Assembly (NCBI GenBank): GCA_015662325.1
Contig: DQUJ01000028.1
Coordinates: forward strand, 1 to 6,053
Origin: Leucothrix mucor
Lineage (GTDB): Bacteria > Pseudomonadota > Gammaproteobacteria > Thiotrichales > Thiotrichaceae
DNA: 6,053 bases
Direction: 5' to 3'
Below are positions 1 to 5,429 of this stretch, piece by piece (within the stretch, counting starts at the first letter, position 1; every line of letters starts with the position of its first letter). A model generated the notes under the pieces. It saw only the letters and a list, made by a program, of their open reading frames with translations, was not told the origin of the DNA and did no database searches. Both the position numbers and the translations under genes were made by a program.

Positions 1-94
1 AAAATGCTTGAATTCCTCCTGTTTTTCTTAAAAACTCGCTCAATAGCTTGCTATTAAACTCATTTTAAAAAAACAGGTGAAATTACGCTATTTT
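1..94. repeat. Long imperfect inverted repeat at left edge
   Basis: Arms at 1-33 and 63-94 are imperfect reverse complements. The best part pairs 18-33 (beginning CCTGTTTTT) with 63-77 (ending AAACAGG) with a single extra C at 27. Outward, AATT pairs with AATT and the AAAAT end pairs with ATTTT, with scattered mismatches and bulges. A second short inverted repeat, AATAGC-TT-GCTATT (42-55), sits in the centre. There are no G-T pairs, so unlike the rpsB-tsf hairpin there is no sign of which strand, if any, folds as RNA. The left arm touches the window edge and may extend further. It could be a MITE-like element or an AT-rich bidirectional terminator; I cannot tell which. Confidence 0.5.
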
Positions 95-194
95 TCTCTC
101 GCCATACTCTCATGCAAAGGTCTCAAGTATATTTATAAGTATTTTAGAAAGTTTTAAGTAATTTGTTTTTCATCTAGTAGATTTTCATGAAAAG

Positions 195-246
195 TTGGAT
201 GCTATCCCCAGCATTGTTGATTGCTATCAACATGCTTAGCATCTAA
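195..246. other. 21-bp bulged stem-loop in noncoding DNA
   Basis: Positions 195-204 pair with 237-246 (10 bp, one G-T), 210-213 pair with 233-236 (4 bp), and 215-221 pair with 226-232 (7 bp), closing a TGCT tetraloop at 222-225. Two bulges lie on the 5' side: TCCCC at 205-209 and T at 214. The 3' strand has no unpaired base. No T-run follows on either strand directly, so this is not a standard intrinsic terminator. The single C-rich bulge in an otherwise continuous helix suggests a folded RNA or a recombination-type single-strand hairpin. Its function is unknown to me. Confidence 0.55.
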
Positions 247-280
247 ACAACCTTTAAGACTGTCTATAAATTTCAACAGT

Positions 281-303
281 GTTGGTAAATATAGTTGGTA
301 AAT
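281..303. repeat. Tandem 10-bp direct repeat GTTGGTAAAT
   Basis: GTTGGTAAAT occurs at 281-290 and again at 294-303, separated by ATA, giving a 13-bp period. It lies in the loop between the arms AAACAACCTTT (245-255) and AAGGGTTGTTT (308-318). It may be a binding-site pair or chance duplication in AT-rich DNA. Confidence 0.4.
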
Positions 304-424
304 CAAGAAGGGTTGTTTTTAACAATAGTTTTATGATTGAAGCATCTTTAATAAGAAAGTTATAAGAAATAAATGCTTTAAACAGTAATAATTAAACGTA
401 ACTTATAGTATTCATCTATTTCAG

Positions 425-467
425 TCAAGTATTTGGCGATGTGAGGTGTTGATCAGCATATACTTGA
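425..467 (-). other. Inverted repeat just downstream of map stop
   Basis: TCAAGTAT at 425-432 and ATACTTGA at 460-467 are exact reverse complements with a 27-nt loop. The structure begins 17 nt beyond the map stop codon on the minus strand. The loop is long and there is no T-run after the stem, so it is a weak candidate for a 3'-end structure of map mRNA and not a clear intrinsic terminator. Confidence 0.3.
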
Positions 468-484
468 AATGATTTAACGCAGTT

Positions 485-1276
485 TTACGTATTGGGTAGT
501 TTTGATTTCCAGTCTTTTTCTTCGTCGCGCAGCGTTAATATTTCTACACCATCGTTTGTAACGTATAAAGTATGTTCCCATTGGGCCGATAATTTATGGT
601 CTTTAGTGACGACAGTCCATTTGTCTGGCAATACCTTTATGTCGCGCTTGCCGTTATTAATCATCGGTTCTATCGTAAACGTCATGCCTTCTTTTAAGAT
701 AATACCTGTATCCGCTTTGCCGTAGTGTAATACCTGTGGCTCTTCATGAAACTTTTCGCCAATACCGTGCCCGCAATATTCACGTACCACGGAGCAGTGT
801 TGAGATTCGGAATAGGTTTGAATGGCATGTCCAATATCGCCAAGTTTAACGCCAGGTTTAACCATATTGATGCCAATATAAAGGGCTTTTTGAGCAACAT
901 CCGAAAGGCGTATTGCCGCTACATTGGGTTTGCCTACCATAAACATTTTACTGGTATCGCCATGGAAGCCATCTTTGATAACGGTGATGTCAATGTTGAT
1001 GATATCTCCTTTTTTTAATTTCTTATCGCTAGGAATGCCGTGACAAACCTGATGATTAACTGAGGTGCAAATAGATTTAGGAAAGCCGTGATAATTCAAG
1101 GGTGCTGGAATGGCATCTTGTTCATCGACGATAAAATCATGACAAATTTTATCCAGCTCATTGGTGGTTATTCCTGATACGACATGAGGTCCAATCATAT
1201 CGAGCACGTCGGCTGCAAGACGACCCGCGATACGCATCTTTTCTATTTGTTCTGGTTTCTTTATTACAATACTCAT
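485..1276 (-). CDS. map: Methionine aminopeptidase, type I
   Basis: This is the cytosolic metalloenzyme that removes the initiator methionine from nascent proteins when the second residue is small. The 263-aa product matches E. coli MAP almost end to end (usual length about 264), starting MSIVIKKPEQIEKMRIAGRLA. All five metal ligands expected for the pita-bread fold are present: D96, D107 (in HGDTSK), H170 (in CGHGIG), E203 (in IEPM) and E234 (in WEHT). The substrate-contact H79 is also present, each one position earlier than in E. coli. There is no N-terminal zinc-finger extension, so it is the type Ia form. The start at 1276 fits the family N-terminus, but no clear Shine-Dalgarno sequence precedes it (the upstream bases read AAAGCCCTTTAAAC). 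It is divergent from rpsB, the usual gammaproteobacterial arrangement; its own promoter is not obvious. Confidence 0.97.
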   Translation of the reverse strand: MSIVIKKPEQIEKMRIAGRLAADVLDMIGPHVVSGITTNELDKICHDFIVDEQDAIPAPLNYHGFPKSICTSVNHQVCHGIPSDKKLKKGDIINIDITVIKDGFHGDTSKMFMVGKPNVAAIRLSDVAQKALYIGINMVKPGVKLGDIGHAIQTYSESQHCSVVREYCGHGIGEKFHEEPQVLHYGKADTGIILKEGMTFTIEPMINNGKRDIKVLPDKWTVVTKDHKLSAQWEHTLYVTNDGVEILTLRDEEKDWKSKLPNT

Positions 1277-1355
1277 GTTTAAAGGGCTTTTATTGGTGTT
1301 AGTTTAAAATAAATGGCGATTATGCAGTCTTTTAGTAGAGAAGCGAAACAGTTTA

Positions 1356-1373
1356 TGTTATAAAATGCGCCGC
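1356..1373 (+). promoter_or_regulatory. Extended -10 promoter of rpsB-tsf with GC-rich discriminator
   Basis: TG at 1356-1357 plus one base precedes TATAAA at 1359-1364, a perfect extended -10 arrangement. No good -35 hexamer sits 16-18 bp upstream, which is tolerable for extended -10 promoters. The following GCGCCGC (1367-1373) is a GC-rich discriminator of the kind found in stringently controlled promoters, including E. coli rpsB as I recall. Transcription should start near 1371-1373, giving a leader of about 190 nt. Repression by ppGpp/DksA under starvation is inferred from the family. Confidence 0.8.
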
Positions 1374-1421
1374 TCAATTTTTTATTGCGTTTACGTGATT
1401 TTAAATAGAAGCGAAACTTAA

Positions 1422-1560
1422 TGGAGTGTTCAACGAATTGTTGAATGCTTCAAATTCACACACATACCAACAGGGTATAGCGGGGTGCTTTTTGTCTTCA
1501 TATGAAGATAACAGGTCGTTATAACCGGTATGTGGAGGCCTAACCCAAGAGGAAATTAAT
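1422..1560 (+). ncRNA. Structured rpsB leader (t44-like, S2 autoregulatory element)
   Basis: This is the 5' untranslated RNA of rpsB, in the place of the gammaproteobacterial t44/tff element and S2 leader, through which S2 represses its own operon in E. coli. Visible structure: hairpin I pairs 1422-1434 with 1440-1452 (13 pairs, 3 of them G-U, loop GAATT); a long-range helix pairs CACATACC (1461-1468) with GGTATGTG (1527-1534); an inner hairpin pairs 1492-1499 with 1504-1511, loop ATAT. GGAGG at 1534-1538 follows the long helix but is too far from the start to be the working site. The actual Shine-Dalgarno is AAGAGGA at 1547-1553, 8 nt before ATG. ATACC (1464-1468) can alternatively pair with GGTAT (1474-1478). 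Assignment to t44 is from position and motif memory, not a covariance search. Confidence 0.75.
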
Positions 1561-1561
1561 C

Positions 1562-2776
1562 ATGGCTAAAGTAACTATGCGCCAAATGCTGGAAGCTGGT
1601 GTTCATTTCGGACATCAAACTCGCTACTGGAACCCAAAAATGGCACCGTACATCTTCGGTGACCGTAATAAAATTCATATCATTAACCTAGAGCAAACGT
1701 TGCCAATGTTCAACGACGTATTGAATTACGTTGGAAAAATTGCATCTAAAGGTGGTAAGATTATGTTTGTGGGTACAAAACGTGCCGCACAACAGGCGGT
1801 TCGCGACGAAGCACTTCGTTGTAAAATGCCTTACGTTGATCAGCGTTGGTTGGGCGGTATGCTAACTAACTACAAAACCATTAAACAGTCAGTACGTCGT
1901 TTGCATGACATTGAAAAAATGGAAGCTGATGGCTCGATTAATCGTGGCGGTAAGAAAGAAGCCTTAATGATGACCCGTGAGTTAATAAAGCTAGAAAAAG
2001 GCTTGGGTGGAATCAAAGATATGCGTTCTTTGCCTGATGCACTATTTATCATCGATGTAGGTCATGAAAATATTGCTGTTAAAGAAGCGAACACATTAGG
2101 TATTCCCGTTATCGGAATAGTTGATACAAACAACTCAGCCGATGGTGTTGACTACATTGTTCCTGGAAATGATGATGCGATTCGTGCGATTCAGCTGTAT
2201 ACATCAGCTGTTGCGGATTCAATCATGGAAGGCCACTTAACTGCGGCAACTACAGCAGAAGCAATGGCTGCAGCAGCCCCAAAACCTGCTGCGAAAAAAG
2301 AATCTGCTAAAACAGATGCACCAGAAGCGAAAGTATCTACAAAAGCATCTGCAAAGACAGCAGAAGCGCCAAAAGCTGAAGCAGCGAAGGCAGAAGCTCC
2401 AGCAAAAGAAGCAAAAGCTGAAGCAGTACCTGCTAAGGCAGAAGCAAAACCAGCGGCCAAGAAAGAAGCAAAACCTGCTGCGAAAAAAGAAACAGCAGCT
2501 AAAAAGCCTGCAGCAAAAAAATCAACAGGCGCAGATGATCTGAAAAAGATCGAAGGTATTGGTCCAAAAATTGCGGATACGCTAAACGATGCAGGTGTAA
2601 CAACCTTCAAACAATTAGCGGGCATGGATAGAGATGCAATTAAAGCAATCTTAGATACTGTTTCAACACTTAAATCAAAAGAGCCAAGAACATGGCCGCA
2701 GCAATCACAACTTGCAGCTGATGGAAAGTGGGACGAGCTAAAAGTATTACAAGATGAGTTAATGGGTGGTCTTTAA
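1562..2776 (+). CDS. rpsB: 30S ribosomal protein S2 with linker and C-terminal helix-hairpin-helix module
   Basis: S2 sits on the back of the 30S subunit and is needed for S1 docking. Residues 1-228 are a canonical S2 core ([63 protein letters not shown]), close to the 241-aa E. coli protein. The chain then continues to 404 aa. Residues 235-322 are a low-complexity Ala/Lys/Glu/Pro linker with repeated KPAAKKE units (241, 296, 304, and KPAAKKS at 315). Residues 324-367 hold a helix-hairpin-helix motif ([17 protein letters not shown]). Residues 375-404 form a tail with TWP, GKWDEL and LQDEL. The frame is open throughout and the tail is conserved-looking, so this is a real fusion and not a readthrough artefact. 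The module resembles tails I recall on Bacteroidetes ribosomal proteins such as L21; nucleic-acid binding is inferred. The gene is preceded by a strong Shine-Dalgarno and the leader above. Confidence 0.96.
   Translation: MAKVTMRQMLEAGVHFGHQTRYWNPKMAPYIFGDRNKIHIINLEQTLPMFNDVLNYVGKIASKGGKIMFVGTKRAAQQAVRDEALRCKMPYVDQRWLGGMLTNYKTIKQSVRRLHDIEKMEADGSINRGGKKEALMMTRELIKLEKGLGGIKDMRSLPDALFIIDVGHENIAVKEANTLGIPVIGIVDTNNSADGVDYIVPGNDDAIRAIQLYTSAVADSIMEGHLTAATTAEAMAAAAPKPAAKKESAKTDAPEAKVSTKASAKTAEAPKAEAAKAEAPAKEAKAEAVPAKAEAKPAAKKEAKPAAKKETAAKKPAAKKSTGADDLKKIEGIGPKIADTLNDAGVTTFKQLAGMDRDAIKAILDTVSTLKSKEPRTWPQQSQLAADGKWDELKVLQDELMGGL
2280..2491 (+). repeat. In-frame repeats coding the S2 Ala/Lys linker
   Basis: An identical 23-nt stretch (starting CAAAACCTGCTGCG) occurs at 2280-2302 and 2469-2491, 189 nt or exactly 63 codons apart. 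Each copy encodes the KPAAKKE unit. Between them lie diverged GCA-GAA-GCx and AAA-GCx codon runs. The pattern suggests that the linker grew by in-frame duplication or slippage and is likely to vary in length between relatives. Confidence 0.6.
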
Positions 2777-2796
2777 GATCTAGTTAAAACTACCCA
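2763..2796 (+). terminator. Hairpin over the rpsB stop codon: possible attenuator
   Basis: TGGGTGGT (2763-2770) pairs with ACTACCCA (2789-2796), with one G-U. The helix continues inward as TTTAA (2772-2776) with TTAAA (2784-2788), with a single bulged C at 2771 and loop GATCTAG. That is 13 pairs, enclosing the rpsB stop codon TAA at 2774-2776. A T6 run follows at 2802-2807, but 5 nt (GTCGG) separate it from the stem, so termination would be weak at best. Partial termination between rpsB and tsf would lower tsf relative to rpsB, and ribosomes ending rpsB would melt the hairpin. Function is inferred. Confidence 0.4.
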
Positions 2797-2806
2797 GTCG
2801 GTTTTT

Positions 2807-2824
2807 TGCCCTAAATTTAGGGCA
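2807..2824 (+). other. Perfect 18-nt palindrome in rpsB-tsf spacer
   Basis: TGCCCTAAATTTAGGGCA is self-complementary. As RNA it gives a 7-bp stem with an AATT loop. The T6 run lies before it and no T-run follows on either strand, so it is not an intrinsic terminator. It may be an RNA stability or processing hairpin, or a protein-binding dyad. Confidence 0.6.
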
Positions 2825-2831
2825 TAAAGCT

Positions 2832-2962
2832 TAGGTGAGCGACTCAGGTTGCTTCTAATGCCCGTCAGTTTAAGGCGGAAAATAAGAAGTTTACAATCCG
2901 TAAATGAATATTTTTCAACGCAGAAATGGCGGGTATTAGGAGTAAACTGTGTTGCTCCTTTA
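2832..2962 (+). ncRNA. Long G-U-rich mRNA hairpin upstream of tsf
   Basis: Positions 2832-2867 pair with 2962-2927 over 36 positions in perfect register. I count 33 pairs (26 Watson-Crick, 7 G-U) and only three isolated mismatches (2836/2958, 2844/2950, 2848/2946), with no bulge. The 59-nt loop (2868-2926) contains a small inner stem, GTTTAC (2889-2894) with GTAAAT (2900-2905). All wobble positions are G-T on the plus strand and none are A-C, so the fold is specific to the rpsB-tsf transcript. The 3' arm stops two bases before the tsf Shine-Dalgarno. It is a cis-acting element of the operon mRNA. A role in RNase III processing, protection, or translational control of tsf is inferred; I know of no described counterpart. 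Confidence 0.75.
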
Positions 2963-2964
2963 TA

Positions 2965-2969
2965 GAGGA
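2965..2969 (+). promoter_or_regulatory. Shine-Dalgarno that fixes the tsf start
   Basis: GAGGA lies 7 nt before the ATG at 2977. An in-frame ATG at 2926 would add 17 residues but has no Shine-Dalgarno and lies at the hairpin arm, and known EF-Ts proteins begin close to the 2977 methionine. AGGA (2966-2969) can also pair weakly with TCCT (2956-2959), which would compete with the outer part of the long hairpin. Confidence 0.85.
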
Positions 2970-2976
2970 TAGAGAA

Positions 2977-3858
2977 ATGGCTATTACAGCTAAAATGGTA
3001 AAAGAGCTTCGTGAGCGCACAGGCGCAGGCATGATGGATTGTAAGAAAGTACTTATCGAAACAAATGGTGATTTAGAAGCAGCAATCGACGTAATGCGTA
3101 AATCAGGCGCGGCTAAAGCAGATAAAAAAGCGGGTCGTGTGGCAGCAGACGGTTTGGTTGTTATCACCGTGTCTGACGATGCAAAAGAAGGATCGATCGT
3201 TGAAGTTAACTGTGAAACAGACTTTGTTGCAAAAGATGAAAATTTCATTAGTTTTGCAACTGCAGTAGGTGCACGCGCATTAGCAGATAAGCCTGCTGAT
3301 GTTGAGGCGTTGTCTGCAATGCCGCTTGATTCGGGCGAAACAGTGGAAGAAGTGCGTGCAAATCTCGTTGCTAAAATTGGTGAGAACATGAAAGTACGCC
3401 GATTTGAAATGGTTACTTCAGATGCGGGTGCAGTTTACGCTTACAGTCATGGTGTTCGTATTGGTGTTGCAATTGCAATGACCGGTGGAGATGAAGCATT
3501 AGGTAAAGATGTTGCAATGCATATTGCGGCAAGTCGTCCTGTTTGTATCTCTGAAGCTGATGTGCCTGCTGAAACATTAGATAAAGAAAGAGAGATTCTA
3601 ATTGCGCAGGCAGAAGGGAGTGGCAAGCCAATGGAAATCATCGAAAAGATGGTTGAAGGACGTATGCGTAAGTACTTGGCGGAAATTACTTTAGTTGGCC
3701 AGCCTTTTGTAAAAGATCCTGATCAAACAGTTGCTCAGATATTGACTGCGGCGGGTGCTGAGGTTACTTCATTTATTCGTTTTGAAGTAGGTGAAGGTAT
3801 CGAGAAGAAGCAAGAAGATTTTGCTGCAGAAGTTATGGCGCAGGTAAAAGGTGATTAA
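2977..3858 (+). CDS. tsf: Elongation factor Ts
   Basis: EF-Ts is the guanine nucleotide exchange factor that releases GDP from EF-Tu in the elongation cycle, in the cytosol. The 293-aa product is slightly longer than the E. coli protein (283). Residues 1-55 are the N-terminal EF-Tu-contact domain with the signature [16 protein letters not shown] (11-26). The EF-Tu-disrupting motif TDFVAKD begins at residue 81 (D82 and F83 are the key pair). The core subdomains follow, with MHIAASRP (181-188), KMVEGRM (224-230) and GQPFVKDP (241-248). The C-terminal segment has [14 protein letters not shown] (264-277). It is the second gene of the rpsB operon, separated from rpsB by a highly structured 200-nt spacer, and is followed by an intrinsic terminator. 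In E. coli S2 represses tsf along with rpsB. Confidence 0.97.
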   Translation: MAITAKMVKELRERTGAGMMDCKKVLIETNGDLEAAIDVMRKSGAAKADKKAGRVAADGLVVITVSDDAKEGSIVEVNCETDFVAKDENFISFATAVGARALADKPADVEALSAMPLDSGETVEEVRANLVAKIGENMKVRRFEMVTSDAGAVYAYSHGVRIGVAIAMTGGDEALGKDVAMHIAASRPVCISEADVPAETLDKEREILIAQAEGSGKPMEIIEKMVEGRMRKYLAEITLVGQPFVKDPDQTVAQILTAAGAEVTSFIRFEVGEGIEKKQEDFAAEVMAQVKGD

Positions 3859-3878
3859 TCACTGGCTTGATTCTTAAT

Positions 3879-3910
3879 AAAAAAAGGAACGTTTTTACGT
3901 TCCTTTTTTT
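3879..3910 (+). terminator. Strong intrinsic terminator after tsf
   Basis: GGAACGT (3886-3892) pairs with ACGTTCC (3897-3903) around a TTTT loop, flanked by seven A bases upstream (3879-3885) and seven T bases downstream (3904-3910). The A and T tracts extend the stem and supply the U-tract, in either direction. It starts 20 nt after the tsf stop codon and separates the rpsB-tsf unit from pyrH-frr-uppS. Confidence 0.93.
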
Positions 3911-3976
3911 ATGCCTCAAGTGATATTTTGCATAAGAAATTAAATAAAAATGCACATCTCATCTATTTTCCCGATG

Positions 3977-3991
3977 TATGATGGCATCATA
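3977..3991 (+). promoter_or_regulatory. Candidate pyrH promoter -10 within a 15-bp dyad
   Basis: pyrH follows a strong terminator, so a promoter should lie between 3911 and 4072. The best -10 I see is TATGAT (3977-3982, 5 of 6 to consensus), without a good -35 at the right distance. It forms one half of a perfect dyad, TATGATGGCATCATA, with 7-bp arms around a central G. A dyad over a -10 would suit a repressor operator, but no regulator is identified. The rest of the spacer shows nothing else clear. Confidence 0.3.
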
Positions 3992-4072
3992 ACTAAGTTT
4001 TGTGTAATCTATGCCGAAAATAAATCATCTCTCGTTAGGTGTGTCTTTTGATTTTAAGGAGTATCGATAAAA

Positions 4073-4798
4073 ATGGCTCAGAAATATAAACGAATACTGT
4101 TAAAACTCAGTGGCGAAGCCCTAATGGGAAAGGGTGATTTTGGTATTGATTCTGACGTTTTGGCGAGTACAGCAACCGAAATTGTTAATCAATTAAATAC
4201 GGGAACAGAAATTGGTCTGGTTATCGGCGGTGGAAATATTTTTCGTGGAGCAGGTTTAGCGCAAGGCGGTATCGACCGCGTCAGCGCCGATCAAATGGGA
4301 ATGTTGGCAACCGTAATGAATGCGCTTGCAATGCAAGATGCAATCAAAAAACAAGGCAAAAAATGTCGTGTGATGTCTGCCTTAAAAATCGACCAGTTGG
4401 GCGAAGAGTTTTCTGCGCACCGTGCTAGAGAATATTTAGCTCAAGGCGAGGTTGTTATTTTTGCCGCAGGTACAGGAAACCCTTATTTTACAACCGATAC
4501 AGCGGCGAGTTTGCGCTCTATCGAAATTGAGGCAGATTTGATTTTAAAAGCGACCATGGTTGATGGCGTTTACGATTCTGATCCTAAGAAAAATCCTGAT
4601 GCGGTACGTTACGATACCTTGAGTTTTAATGAGGCGATTTCAAAAGAACTCGGTGTTATGGATTTGACTGCGATGGTATTATGTCGTGAAAATAAAATGC
4701 CTTTATGTGTGTTTGATATGTTTGAAACAGGCGCGCTGAGTAAAATTATAGAAGGCGACCAAAATACAGGCACAATCATTGAAGCGGCAAACGTTTAG
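4073..4798 (+). CDS. pyrH: UMP kinase (uridylate kinase)
   Basis: PyrH phosphorylates UMP to UDP with ATP, the first dedicated step towards UTP and CTP after UMP synthesis. It acts as a cytosolic hexamer of the amino-acid-kinase fold, regulated in the family by GTP and UTP. The 241-aa length equals that of E. coli. Visible motifs: KLSGEAL (11-17), the glycine-rich IGGGNIFRG (51-59), D73 in SADQMGMLATVMN, the UMP-binding segment GTGNPYFTTD (133-142), and KATMVDGVYDSDP (159-171) near the ATP site. The Shine-Dalgarno AAGGAG (4056-4061) is 11 nt from the ATG, rather far. It heads the second transcription unit, with frr 27 nt downstream; the pyrH-frr pairing is widely conserved. Confidence 0.97.
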   Translation: MAQKYKRILLKLSGEALMGKGDFGIDSDVLASTATEIVNQLNTGTEIGLVIGGGNIFRGAGLAQGGIDRVSADQMGMLATVMNALAMQDAIKKQGKKCRVMSALKIDQLGEEFSAHRAREYLAQGEVVIFAAGTGNPYFTTDTAASLRSIEIEADLILKATMVDGVYDSDPKKNPDAVRYDTLSFNEAISKELGVMDLTAMVLCRENKMPLCVFDMFETGALSKIIEGDQNTGTIIEAANV

Positions 4799-4825
4799 TA
4801 TTGCAAGGCTAATAAGGTAAACATT

Positions 4826-5383
4826 ATGATAGATGAAATTTTAAAAGATGCAGCAACACGCATGCAAAAAAGCGTTGAATCGCTTAAGACGGAATTAGCG
4901 AAAGTGCGTACCGGCCGCGCTCACCCAAGTTTGTTAGAGCATATTACGGTTGATTATTACGGGAGTGATGTGCCGTTAAGCCAGGTGTCTAACATTGGTG
5001 TTGAAGATGCGCGCACGCTAACCGTAACACCGTGGGAAGCACCGATGGTGCAAGCTATAGAAAAAGCAATTATGAACTCAGATTTAGGTTTGAATCCTAA
5101 TTCAGCAGGAACGGTTATTCGTGTGCCAATGCCTCAATTAACAGAAGAGCGTCGTAAAGATTTAGTAAAAGTAGTGCGCCACGAAGCTGAGAATGGAAAA
5201 GTTGCGATTCGTAATATTCGACGTGATGCGAATTCAGATTTTAAAATGCTAGAAAAAGAAAAAGAAATTTCTGAAGATGATGAACATAAGGCGCAGGATG
5301 AGGTTCAAAAGTTAACCGATGCGCACGTAAAAGAAATTGATGAAATTTTAGAAGTGAAAGAAGTTGATTTGATGAAGGTTTAA
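4826..5383 (+). CDS. frr: Ribosome recycling factor
   Basis: RRF splits the post-termination 70S complex together with EF-G and so frees subunits for new initiation. The 185-aa length is exactly that of E. coli. Domain I is the three-helix bundle (about 1-29 and 107-185), interrupted by the beta-rich domain II (about 31-105, including VDYYG, TPWEAP and [12 protein letters not shown]). Motif [14 protein letters not shown] (24-37) and R132 in RNIRRDAN, a residue required for function in E. coli, are intact. The spacing of 27 nt after pyrH and a TAAGG site 8 nt before the ATG indicate co-transcription with pyrH. The TAA stop at 5381-5383 is followed by 46 nt to uppS. Confidence 0.97.
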   Translation: MIDEILKDAATRMQKSVESLKTELAKVRTGRAHPSLLEHITVDYYGSDVPLSQVSNIGVEDARTLTVTPWEAPMVQAIEKAIMNSDLGLNPNSAGTVIRVPMPQLTEERRKDLVKVVRHEAENGKVAIRNIRRDANSDFKMLEKEKEISEDDEHKAQDEVQKLTDAHVKEIDEILEVKEVDLMKV

Positions 5384-5429
5384 TTAACAATTTTGATGAT
5401 TTATACGTTGTAATGTTGGGCTATTATTA

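Larger units (their letters stand above)
1..484. other. Gene-free AT-rich region downstream of map
   Basis: I find no supportable coding sequence, tRNA or rRNA here: all frames are interrupted by frequent stops and nothing resembles a known protein. The region lies beyond the 3' end of map. In E. coli glnD follows map, but no trace of it is visible here. What the stretch does hold is inverted and direct repeats: a long imperfect inverted repeat at the left edge, a 21-bp stem-loop at 195-246, paired arms at 245-255 and 308-318, a tandem 10-mer near 281-303, and an 8-bp inverted repeat just past the map stop. It could contain a small RNA gene or a decayed mobile element, but no promoter or terminator is convincing enough to call one. 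Confidence 0.7.

Noticed and set aside
194..248. Integron attC-like site around the 195-246 hairpin, since GTTGGAT fits GTTRRRY
   Set aside because: The core motif sits on the wrong side: attC runs RYYYAAC to GTTRRRY, whereas here GTTRRRY is at the 5' edge, and the 3' edge reads ATCTAAAC with one base too many. No integrase or cassette is present.
281..303. CRISPR array suggested by a short direct repeat
   Set aside because: There are only two 10-bp units with a 3-bp gap; no spacers, no longer repeat and no cas gene.
746..1018. 90-codon plus-strand open frame opposite map
   Set aside because: It is a shadow of map, whose metal ligands and full length are intact on the minus strand.
2316..2543. 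75-codon plus-strand open frame inside rpsB
   Set aside because: It is a frame-shifted reading of the same low-complexity linker, giving a Lys/Gln-rich product; no Shine-Dalgarno.
2191..2625. 144-codon open frame on the minus strand inside rpsB
   Set aside because: It is the antisense of the Ala/Lys-rich linker; GCx/AAA codon runs keep the opposite frame open and yield an Ala/Phe/Ser-rich translation with no recognisable domain.
2926..2976. Upstream in-frame ATG giving a 17-residue N-terminal extension of EF-Ts
   Set aside because: It has no Shine-Dalgarno, lies at the edge of the long hairpin's 3' arm, and adds residues absent from known EF-Ts; the ATG at 2977 has GAGGA at good spacing and fits the family start.
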